Source of the DNA: Spirochaetales bacterium
GTDB taxonomy: Bacteria; Spirochaetota; Spirochaetia; SZUA-6; JAFGRV01
DNA length: 64,000 nt
Direction: 5' to 3'
Assembly: GCA_016930085.1 (NCBI GenBank)
Contig: JAFGHO010000093.1
Span: forward strand, 58,606-122,605
Shown: positions 17,901-24,848 of the stretch, piece after piece
Numbering within the stretch: position 1 is the stretch's first letter
Layout of the letters: each line of letters opens with the position of its first letter
The notes under the pieces: generated by a model
What the model saw: the letters and a program-made list of their open reading frames with translations, nothing else
The model's database searches: none
Told to the model about the DNA's origin: nothing
Position numbers and translations under genes: made by a program

Positions 17901-19013
17901 CCGGTCGGTAATCGAGACGGGAAGATCGATATCATCCTGAACGCCGTCGTGGTTAGGAGAAACATACATCGTTTTTTTCGTTTCGATCTTTATCTCCGGG
18001 GGCGTTTCGTCGATCACGCCGAGGGGGATGTTGAACCCCCCGCCGATCCCGTAGGTCCCGTGCGAGATCGGTACAAAGACGAGATTCGCCTTGATCTCGC
18101 TTCTGCCCCATCCCTGGTCCGATATACCCAGAAAATCAATGTCTTCTTTGACCGGCAGCTTGAATTTGACGGCGGCGCCGAAGGAGTAAAAGGGCCGGTC
18201 GGACGCTGTATCTTCGACTTCGAGAAAATCATAGCACAGATTGCCGTAGAGGGAGAGGACATCGAATAACGTCATCTCTCCGCCCAGGGAAGCCCTCACG
18301 TTGAGTTCGCCGGGAAAAACGGGAATCGCGCCGGGGACACTGATATCCGGAGAAAGCGCAAAGGAAAAATTGTCCGTTTTAATGAGTTTGAAGTACGCCC
18401 CGATCGAAGGGGTAAAGGCCCTGGGGAAAAGTCTGACATCGTCCGTCGGTGTATAGCCGAGTCCGAGTCCGCGTAAAGCGATCCCCCACCTGAAATCCTT
18501 TAAAAAAAGGAGATCACCGGGAAGGTGTAAAATCCCGAGATCGAGGCCCACACCGAATCCCCAATTGTCGCTCTGAACCCCGAATTGCGTTCCGATACCC
18601 GCACCGACAAGAAAGTCGGGAAAAAGATCCTTTGAGAACGAGGCGTAAAGCCCGCCCAGCGTTCCCAGGTTCGGATCCCCGATCGGGGAGGTAACGAAGT
18701 GGCCGCTTGTACTGAAAACACCGAATTTCGTCGGGATCGTTATACCGAGGTTCCCGGCATGTCCCATCAGTCCCGAATCGAATTGCGGTAATCCGATATA
18801 ACTCAGATCCAGGGTCGTCCGTTGCTTTGCCCCCGAAGCCGCGGGATTGATGATGTCGCCGACAGGCGATTCAATCGATGCCGTATTGATACCTACCGAG
18901 AGAAAATAGGGCGAATAAAGCTCTTCTATCGTTTGCGCGCTCGCGGACGCGGGCATGACAAATGCCAGAATAACCATATATACCGGAAAAACGGAAAAAG
19001 TCTTTTTTTTCAT
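14982..19013 (-). CDS. large FlgD-Ig / OmpA-domain outer-membrane protein
   Basis: A 1343-residue exported protein. A signal peptide ends at ASASAQ (about residue 26). Residues about 30-330 look like an outer-membrane beta-barrel (alternating aromatic strands, 'GVGLDLGILHLPGD', 'GIGGGFNIPLGV'). The rest is a long run of FlgD-type Ig repeats, each with 'F(S/N)P(N/D)xDGxxD' and 'WDG(K/R)', ending in an OmpA-like domain ([28 protein letters not shown]). AAGGAA precedes the ATG. The barrel plus peptidoglycan-binding end implies a link between outer membrane and cell wall. The lipoprotein at 93-1307 is a paralogue of its C-terminal half. Domain calls are good; the barrel is inferred from composition. 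Confidence 0.85.
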   Translation of the reverse strand: MKKKTFSVFPVYMVILAFVMPASASAQTIEELYSPYFLSVGINTASIESPVGDIINPAASGAKQRTTLDLSYIGLPQFDSGLMGHAGNLGITIPTKFGVFSTSGHFVTSPIGDPNLGTLGGLYASFSKDLFPDFLVGAGIGTQFGVQSDNWGFGVGLDLGILHLPGDLLFLKDFRWGIALRGLGLGYTPTDDVRLFPRAFTPSIGAYFKLIKTDNFSFALSPDISVPGAIPVFPGELNVRASLGGEMTLFDVLSLYGNLCYDFLEVEDTASDRPFYSFGAAVKFKLPVKEDIDFLGISDQGWGRSEIKANLVFVPISHGTYGIGGGFNIPLGVIDETPPEIKIETKKTMYVSPNHDGVQDDIDLPVSITDRRYVKGYRFVVTDEEGNVVREIENKEARPENVSFKNVMDRLFYVKQGIPIPDSIRWDARSNTGTIVEDGTYHYYLESWDDNNNTRKSDEGTVVIDKTTPSSEVATPYLIFSPNNDGNKDAIVIEQSGSVEDLWTGTVTDLNENEIATFSWENTEPQTFEWDGKNKEGVLVPDGVYRYRLTARDRAGNVREEKVDNIIINTEATPINITIGLSEFSPNDDGIKDTLRFNLDIPVTRGIESWKLDVRNREGKTVRTFSGTDEISGHIDFDGKDEGGKVLSETAYTGVLQLVYVNGNNPSAVSPEFTVDYTAPRATVNANEQVFSPNNDGNKDTIVFANETSEEIQWTGEIRGSSDEVVKKYGFRGRADLSVEWDGRGNDGRLAQDGRYSYFVYSTDKAGNYGTSNKVAFELNTEETPVLLSTDVTWFSPNADGSVDTITIIPQLKVKTDIERFTLTVRDEGNRTVRTITGTGKEPSEYKWNGRDESGKTLPDGRYTARLEVLYKNGNNPESETQPFHIDTVFPSIDIGTDYTLFSPDGDGRKDIISIRQTSSEEDLWEGEIRNKKNEVVRTYYWKGKTSPVEWYGRDDDGNKLEDGQYSYAIHSTDKAGNRTEKKIIGLLLDTRQTSVFLTVDGNGLSPDGDGNLDTIGFKAYVGLQEGIGEWKLELVHATGGVQKVFSGDKQVPSSFTWDGKKEKTLAPEGFYTAVLSVEYKKGNLPRSESARFRLDVSPPEVSLNALPEPFSPDNDGIDDELTIIIDVNDPGEIVRWEMEIFDPTNVHFISYQGKGKPSKKIIWNGLSDTGELVQSAEDYKAEFKVYDDLGNKALVTHTIPIDILVMKVGDRYKIRIPSITFKPYTPDYLDVEPERKERNLKTLNRLAEIFKKYAAYNIIIEGHAVSLEWANPEKAKIEQENDLLPLSKKRAEAIKNGLVELGIEAARISTVGVGGTEPVVPHGDLQNRWKNRRVEFILVKGK

Positions 19014-19216
19014 ACGGTTCCTTCCATTAAAAATATTATCGTGTAAAAATAAAACAATCTTTTATTAAATATATTACAAATAAATTTGTTTTCAACCACT
19101 TAATTTTCTATCGGCCGGCTTCGGCTTTAAGCGATAACGCCCGATTTACGAGACTGCTTTCTTTCTTCATGCTGCCGGAAACACCCGTTCCGGACTTTAC
19201 GGCCATTGGGAATGTA

Positions 19217-19669
19217 TCAGGCAGGACCCGGTGAAAAAATCAGAAAAATGCCGACTGCAAAAATAGCACCGGTTATAATACCCGCGGCTATTTCCGGGAC
19301 CGTATGGCCTACCATCAACTCCACATCCTCTTTTTCCCCGTCGGGAAGCAGACGAACCAGTTTTTGTATGATACGCGAATGGCTTTGAACGGTTCCGCGA
19401 AGCCTGTACGCGTCATAGATAATGATTGCCGCGAAAACAAAGGAAATCGCAAAAAATTCGGATGAAAACCCGTTATAAAGACCGATCGATATACAAAGGG
19501 CCGTCACAAAGGCCGAATGCGAACTCGGCATTCCCCCTGCGGTATGGAGGTATTTGACCATTATCCGTTTTTCTTTTATCGAATAGACGATAAACTTGAA
19601 AATCTGGCAGAGTACCTGCACGGCAACAGCCGAAAACAGGGAATTACTGAAAGGAAAAATCTGTTTCAT
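19217..19669 (-). CDS. DUF212 / PAP2-like membrane protein
   Basis: A 150-residue integral membrane protein of the DUF212 family, distantly related to PAP2/vanadium haloperoxidase phosphatases. It shows GGMPSSHSAFVTAL (the phosphatase-like SH motif), IIYDAYRLRGTVQSHS and the C-terminal LMVGHTVPEIAAGIITGA, the conserved GHT-PxE block. About four membrane helices are expected. The frame is open to 19771, but the family length and start point to the ATG at 19669; its ribosome site is weak. It is divergent from the TPR gene. The substrate is unknown. Confidence 0.85.
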   Translation of the reverse strand: MKQIFPFSNSLFSAVAVQVLCQIFKFIVYSIKEKRIMVKYLHTAGGMPSSHSAFVTALCISIGLYNGFSSEFFAISFVFAAIIIYDAYRLRGTVQSHSRIIQKLVRLLPDGEKEDVELMVGHTVPEIAAGIITGAIFAVGIFLIFSPGPA

Positions 19670-19844
19670 AGCCAAGAGAGTACAAAAATATTTGATTTCT
19701 TGCCAGTTTTTTTTTAAAATAATAATTAATAAAAAAAGAAAGGAGACGGCTTCCCTGTATCCATGTTTCAATTTTCAGATAATAGACAAATAATGGCATG
19801 CATGATATAACAAACCAATGCGTAATGGAGGAAGCGGTAAAATT

Positions 19845-21179
19845 ATGGAAGACAACAACAATAATCAGGAACTGACGGTATTTGATGAAATAATCCAGAA
19901 TTATGAGGCAATGCTTCGGGAAGGAAAGGAACGGCAGGCGATTGTCGAACTGAAAAAGGCGGTTGAACAATATCCCGATAATTCGCAGCTGCTTCGGACA
20001 TTAGCGGAAGGTTACATTCATACCGGCAATTATGAAACAGGAATTTCGTGCTATGAAAAGGTACTCAAAATCGAGGCATCGGACGATTTCTCGCTGAAGA
20101 GAATCGGAAAATGTTATCTGAAACTGAAAATGTACGAAAAAGCGGAAGTTTACTATAAAGAAGTCCTTAAATCCAATGGCGAAGATCATTATGCCCTGGA
20201 CGGCCTCGGTGACGCCTATCTCGGCATGGGAGATACCGATGCGGCGATTTCGAACTGGGACAAGTCTCTCCGTAATATGCCGAATAATGTTTACATTCTC
20301 AATAAAATTGCAGACCAGTATCGCTACAGGGAAGAGTGGTTCAAGGCGATCGAATACTACGAGCGCGCCCACGATCTCGATCCGCGTAATCCCTATACGC
20401 TGGGAGGGTACGGGGATTGTTTTGCCGCACTCTCGGATCTCGATATGGCGATTGAAAAATATACGAAAGCGATCGAGCACAGTCCGAACAATGTCTATAT
20501 TCTCACCCGGCTTGGCGACGCCTATAAAAGGAAAATGTGGTGGAACAGGGCGATCGAATATTATCAGCGGGCACTCTACCATGACCCGGTCAATACCTTC
20601 GCCCTGCGCGGACTCGCGGACACCTATCGCGGCAAGGAATGGAGCTGGCAGGCAATCGATACATGGGTACGATTTCTCGAAATTGAACCCGAAAACACCT
20701 ACATTTTGAATCGCGTGGGCGATCTCTATAGAAGGGAGGGAAATTGGGAAAATGCCCTCGCCTGCTATGAGAAAATACTCATGGCGAATCCCCATGATAA
20801 ATACGCGCTCAAGGGGAAATACATCGTGCTGCTTCATTCGGAAAGCAAGATCAAGGACAAACGGAAGGCGCTCGAGCGCATGCTCAACAAAATAAGGATC
20901 CTCACCTTCCGCGAAGACAGATCGACGCAGGACGAGAAAAAGGAGACGGAACGGGCGCTGAACGAAGTGGACCCGAATCTTCTCATCGCCACACTCAACC
21001 AGCTGGGCGACGAATACAGGCTTTCGGGTGAGTTCGAAAAGGCGCAGGAACTCTATAATGAGGTGCTTTCGATTACCCCTGAAGAACCGCACGCACTCCA
21101 GGGTCTCTCGAAACTCAGACTCGTCTATAAAATGGACGCCGATCAGGAGCTTAACCGAAGCAGCAAGGCCTTCGGGTGA
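19845..21179 (+). CDS. TPR-repeat protein
   Basis: A 444-residue cytoplasmic protein built almost wholly of tetratricopeptide repeats. From about residue 35 onward helix pairs recur every 34 residues, for example GISCYEKVLKIEASDD, AISNWDKSLRNMPNN, AIEYYERAHDLDPRNP, AIEKYTKAIEHSPNN, ALACYEKILMANPHD. A charged non-TPR segment (about 345-385) separates a last pair of repeats. There is no signal peptide. Such proteins scaffold complexes; spirochaetes have many. The ATG at 19845 is chosen over the one at 19818 because GGAGGAAG lies between them. A double hairpin at 21184-21217 probably ends the transcript. Confidence 0.88.
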   Translation: MEDNNNNQELTVFDEIIQNYEAMLREGKERQAIVELKKAVEQYPDNSQLLRTLAEGYIHTGNYETGISCYEKVLKIEASDDFSLKRIGKCYLKLKMYEKAEVYYKEVLKSNGEDHYALDGLGDAYLGMGDTDAAISNWDKSLRNMPNNVYILNKIADQYRYREEWFKAIEYYERAHDLDPRNPYTLGGYGDCFAALSDLDMAIEKYTKAIEHSPNNVYILTRLGDAYKRKMWWNRAIEYYQRALYHDPVNTFALRGLADTYRGKEWSWQAIDTWVRFLEIEPENTYILNRVGDLYRREGNWENALACYEKILMANPHDKYALKGKYIVLLHSESKIKDKRKALERMLNKIRILTFREDRSTQDEKKETERALNEVDPNLLIATLNQLGDEYRLSGEFEKAQELYNEVLSITPEEPHALQGLSKLRLVYKMDADQELNRSSKAFG

Positions 21180-21183
21180 AGGG

Positions 21184-21217
21184 CGGATTTTGACAAAATC
21201 CGTATCATTTATGATAC
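21184..21217 (+). terminator. tandem hairpins after the TPR gene
   Basis: CGGATTTT-GAC-AAAATCCG is followed directly by GTATCAT-TT-ATGATAC, sharing one base. The first arm is A/T-rich enough to act as a terminator; there is no long T run after the second. Confidence 0.45.
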
Positions 21218-21371
21218 AGGTTGATACTGATTCTTAACAACCATGTAGATTTCAGGTTATTATTTCTAACTATCCTGCAATCCCTGTTTATGACATGTAA
21301 TAAGAATGATATAATGACTATTGAAAAGTGTTCTTCTATATTATATTCACATATTCATAAAGGAGGACATA

Positions 21372-22757
21372 GTGCTTCAAATCATATCCGGGAAATTCTT
21401 CAAAAGAAAAGATAGATATAAAAATGACGGTAAAGGTATTGCTTTTTCCAATTATTGCTGGATAAATACGATAAAGACGTGTATCGCATCGCTTGAACCT
21501 GTCGATACTTCGGGATCGGTTGCTTCTTATGTTATTACATATATTAATCAGATTGAAAAGGATCCCTCACCAGGTAGAGTCTCAATTGCCCGAATCGGTG
21601 ATCCTGAAATCGTCGAACAATTCATACATCTATGCTCATTTGGACTTAAGGCTTTCTTTCACAATGACAGAGATACGGTTGCAGTTCATTGCAGGGAAAA
21701 AAATTTATATGCCGGAAATAGTAATGTTCCCGGCGAGTTCACCAATCGTTTCTTGAACACACATATACAGGGCAATATTAATGAAGTAAAACAATTTATT
21801 GATTTTGTTCAGAATGTTATTGGATTAAAAAGGAAAGAGTATCTTTCCGTAATGACCTGTCTTAAAAGCTTTACACATGCCCTCCAGCTTATCGGAAATA
21901 ATATCGAACTTGCATATTCGCTTCTCGTCTACTCACTTGAATCATTAAACCATGAATATGATACTTATAATCCGAAATGGGAAGACTATGAAATTGATAT
22001 CCGTACATCACTTGATGAAATATTGAGTAACCTTGAACCAGATATTGCTTCAAGTATACGAGAAACGCTTCTCAGTTCAAGCAACTTGAAACTGCAACGA
22101 CGTTTTATTGACTTCGTTACCTCATACTTGCCCGATGATTTTTTTATTACAGAAGCGCCGGTATCAATTAAGACTCTTCGCAAATCTCAACTTCCAAACA
22201 CACTTAAAAATGCCTATAAAATGAGGTCGCAATATGTTCATCTCCTGAAACCTCTTCATGGTCAATTAAAAGAACCTAAACTGTCTAAAGGCGATGTTTT
22301 TCAATGGAAAAATGATGTTTATTTGACGTTAAAAGGACTGTTACGAGTCGTCCATAAAGTTATATGGGAGTTAGTTGTTAAAGCGGAAAAAACTGAAAAT
22401 GAAACACTACAATGGAGAAATGAGTTGCCCGGTTCCATTCGTGTTGAATTACATCCAAAACATTGGCTTGGGCGGCATAACGGATTCAAACCCGAACAGG
22501 CGGCTAAAAAGCTTTCCGGATTCCTTCATCAGTTTGAAAACTGCCGGATTCGTAATGAACAACTGATTGACATACATAATCTGCTTGAATTATATGAGAA
22601 GCTTATTCCAACAGCAAAACAGGTTTATGCAAGACAGATGTTGGTAATGTATTATCTCCATAATGTTCATGTAAAACCGGAAAATCGAATAAAAGGATGG
22701 GAAGTTTTTTTAAAAAGTATAATCATATTATTGAAGATTGCTCGTTTGAATCAATGA
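21372..22757 (+). CDS. HEPN-motif protein, first part (frameshift-split)
   Basis: A 461-codon open frame. The GTG start at 21372 is chosen for AAAGGAGG six bases upstream; an ATG at 21321 has no such site. In the second half KMRSQYVHLLKPL carries an R-x4-H motif in the 'lRSxyVH' setting seen in ApeA-like HEPN RNases. Residues around 170-200 (SFTHALQLIGNNIELAYSLL) form a long apolar helix often found before it. HEPN RNases act in abortive infection and toxin-antitoxin systems; that role here is inferred. The frame ends 42 bases after a T7A5 run where a shift of -1 would join it to the next frame. AT-rich relative to its neighbours, so probably acquired. Confidence 0.65.
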   Translation: MLQIISGKFFKRKDRYKNDGKGIAFSNYCWINTIKTCIASLEPVDTSGSVASYVITYINQIEKDPSPGRVSIARIGDPEIVEQFIHLCSFGLKAFFHNDRDTVAVHCREKNLYAGNSNVPGEFTNRFLNTHIQGNINEVKQFIDFVQNVIGLKRKEYLSVMTCLKSFTHALQLIGNNIELAYSLLVYSLESLNHEYDTYNPKWEDYEIDIRTSLDEILSNLEPDIASSIRETLLSSSNLKLQRRFIDFVTSYLPDDFFITEAPVSIKTLRKSQLPNTLKNAYKMRSQYVHLLKPLHGQLKEPKLSKGDVFQWKNDVYLTLKGLLRVVHKVIWELVVKAEKTENETLQWRNELPGSIRVELHPKHWLGRHNGFKPEQAAKKLSGFLHQFENCRIRNEQLIDIHNLLELYEKLIPTAKQVYARQMLVMYYLHNVHVKPENRIKGWEVFLKSIIILLKIARLNQ

Positions 22758-23077
22758 TATTATTAATGATTATCGGCAATGACTTACCATGGAAAACCGA
22801 AGAATATAAATTTCAATGGATTGAATATACAAAACAGCGCTACAGTAAAAACGGCCTATCACTTCCCATTGTCATAGAAATTGCGGTGATTGTGAATCTT
22901 GCACAGTTATTTTTAAAAGAAGGTTTGCCGGAAAAATATGGAGAGTATATGCATGTGGCAATATGTGATGCAGCCGGATGGAAGGAATTGCAGTCATTTC
23001 TGCAGGACAGGATAAAAAAACGCGCAGAAACCGGTTATCAGGAGCTTTGTGAAACTGCCAGGAAAGATCTTGCATAA
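22697..23077 (+). pseudogene. second part of the HEPN-motif protein (-1 frame)
   Basis: Continuation of the upstream gene in the -1 frame. From about 22709 it reads FFKKYNHIIEDCSFESM and continues for 120 residues with helices rich in Ile and Leu, ending RKDLA. Taking the -1 shift at T TTA AAA (22709-22715) gives a smooth junction ...GWEVFLKKYNH. The ATG at 22697 lies inside the upstream frame and has no ribosome site, so independent translation is doubtful. Either one base has been lost from a homopolymer (pseudogene or sequencing error) or frameshifting is programmed. The full product would be about 580 residues. Confidence 0.6.
22709..22715 (+). promoter_or_regulatory. candidate -1 ribosomal slippery heptamer
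   Basis: T TTA AAA fits the X XXY YYZ rule exactly in the frame of the upstream gene, inside a T7A5 run. I see no strong hairpin just downstream and no internal Shine-Dalgarno of note, so a plain indel remains as likely. Confidence 0.35.
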
Positions 23078-23138
23078 CCGTGTTGATTAATTATTTTTTA
23101 AAAATTCAATAAATTTCTATCTTTATTTATTTGCATTA

Positions 23139-23218
23139 AGAAAATTTCTCGCAAAGCTCACGGAGCCCACAGAGTAATAATTATTCTTCTCTTCCTTTTA
23201 ATGCAACCTCTGTGAGCG
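23139..23218 (-). repeat. dispersed repeat, copy A
   Basis: On the minus strand this reads CACAGAGG, an AT linker, AGGAAGAGAAGAATAATTAT, then CTGTGGGCTCCGTGAGCTTT and GCGAGAAATTTTC. The same order occurs at 63376-63460 and, less well, at 63289-63362. It lies in the gap between the HEPN gene and the symporter gene. Confidence 0.65.
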
Positions 23219-23361
23219 ACTCCCTTTTCGCACAACTACCCTCTCACCCGGCTATCGCCAAAAACAACTCCTTAAACCTATCGTGTAACCGTTCTGAGGC
23301 ATGCGACGCGTGACTTCCCGTCATTTGTGAGACGGGCGGACGCCCGTCACCCTGTCCTTAC

Positions 23362-24729
23362 TCAAGCCTGCGATGCCCCCTCTTTTTTCAGCGACGGATA
23401 GAGAAAAAACACCAGAAATCCGATAACAGCCACAATTCCCGCGACAATGACGGTCAATCGCACGCCAAAGGGATTTTCGATATCCTTTCCGAAGGCGAGG
23501 AAGAGAAACGAAAGTGTCGCGAAGGAAAGGCCGAGCACGATCTTGACAAAGAACCCGTGAACCCCGAAATACATCCCTTCCCGGCGCTCGCCCGTTTCAT
23601 GGTAATCCTTGTCGCATAATTCGGAAATAAAGACATTCTGAAGCACCAGAAATGCCGCAACGGGAAACCCGCACAACGCAAAGAGAACGTATGCCCAGAT
23701 TTTCGGATCGCCCGGAAGGATCCCGATCAACCCGATAAGGATGAATAAAAGTCCGAAAGAAACCAGTGCCGTCATATATATCTTTTTTTTATCGACCTTT
23801 TTCGTTATCAACCATACAAGGATAAAAAAGATAAAAGCTGAGCCGAAAATGACCGTATTGAACAATGACGTATCGCCTTCCGCGTTGAGGAGGGAAGCAT
23901 TGATAATGGTGGGAACAATATGCCTGAGGGCCGCCCGGACAGTATTGAATATAAACCAGAAGCACATGTTTGTCACAAGGAAAATGATAAAAGGCTTATT
24001 CTTTAGTGTCGTTTTTATTGATTTCCCAAGCGATACCGAACATGGCTGTGCATTCGAGAAACGCTTTTCATCCACACTGAATACGGCCGTATAGAGAAAA
24101 ACAGCGGCGATGATACAGAGAACGATTATCGTCAATTGCATTGAACCCACGGGTCCGGCGAAAGAGAAAATGGAAATAAGCAGGGGACCGCATATTAGAA
24201 CGAGAACCCCGCCGACAAGGGCAAATGCCGCCTGGACGGTTGTCAGGTTTATGCGTTCTTTTTCCGTATGCCCAAGTTCGGGAATCAGCGCGATATAAGG
24301 CGCCACATAGACGGTATAAAAAAAGAAATATATCCCCGACATGACGGCAAGATAAATCGCATTGATCCATGATGCATTGGAAACAGGCGGGAAGAAAATA
24401 AGCACGGTACTCACCGCAAGGGGCAGGCCGCCGAAAATAAGAAATACGCGCCTTCTTCCGAGCCCGCTTTTGGACCGATCCGACATCGACGCGATCACGG
24501 GATCCGCGACGGCATCGACGATTCTTCCGAAAATCATGACAACACCGACAACGGTTAAAACACCTAAAAATACCTGATCCGAAAGAAATTGCGGCATACC
24601 GATTGCGAGTTTTTCCTTGGGCGGAATAAAAAAATCCGCAGCGAAAAACAATATGATACTGTCACAGATCGCCTGTCCCGCATTGGACAGGTTGTAAAAA
24701 AACCGCCTTGGGCCCTTGAATGTTTCCAT
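23362..24729 (-). CDS. GPH-family sugar:cation symporter (MFS)
   Basis: A 455-residue inner-membrane transporter of the glycoside-pentoside-hexuronide family. The N-terminus has the typical YNLSNAGQAICDSI and the first loops carry DAVADPVIASMSDRSKSGLGRRR, the conserved charged cytoplasmic segment of MFS symporters. Twelve hydrophobic segments follow, with a central cytoplasmic loop near residue 210 and KKVDKKKIY as the mirrored loop. The frame is open to 24852, but GGAGGGAG just before the ATG at 24729 fixes the start. Probably imports oligosaccharides with Na+ or H+. It follows the hybrid kinase gene by 119 bases and may be regulated by it. Confidence 0.88.
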   Translation of the reverse strand: METFKGPRRFFYNLSNAGQAICDSIILFFAADFFIPPKEKLAIGMPQFLSDQVFLGVLTVVGVVMIFGRIVDAVADPVIASMSDRSKSGLGRRRVFLIFGGLPLAVSTVLIFFPPVSNASWINAIYLAVMSGIYFFFYTVYVAPYIALIPELGHTEKERINLTTVQAAFALVGGVLVLICGPLLISIFSFAGPVGSMQLTIIVLCIIAAVFLYTAVFSVDEKRFSNAQPCSVSLGKSIKTTLKNKPFIIFLVTNMCFWFIFNTVRAALRHIVPTIINASLLNAEGDTSLFNTVIFGSAFIFFILVWLITKKVDKKKIYMTALVSFGLLFILIGLIGILPGDPKIWAYVLFALCGFPVAAFLVLQNVFISELCDKDYHETGERREGMYFGVHGFFVKIVLGLSFATLSFLFLAFGKDIENPFGVRLTVIVAGIVAVIGFLVFFLYPSLKKEGASQA

Positions 24730-24848
24730 ATCTCCCTCCTTGAACAAAGCGATATTGCACTCGTTATAAAACCAGCATAACCATAAAGGGGCCATATGTG
24801 CAAGAAAGTTTTTAAAAAATAAGGATTTTTTCCCGTTTTCGATCCGTT

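Noticed and set aside
20001..21092. A 363-codon minus-strand frame opposite the TPR gene
   Set aside because: Antisense shadow of a clear repeat protein; no ribosome site and no motifs.
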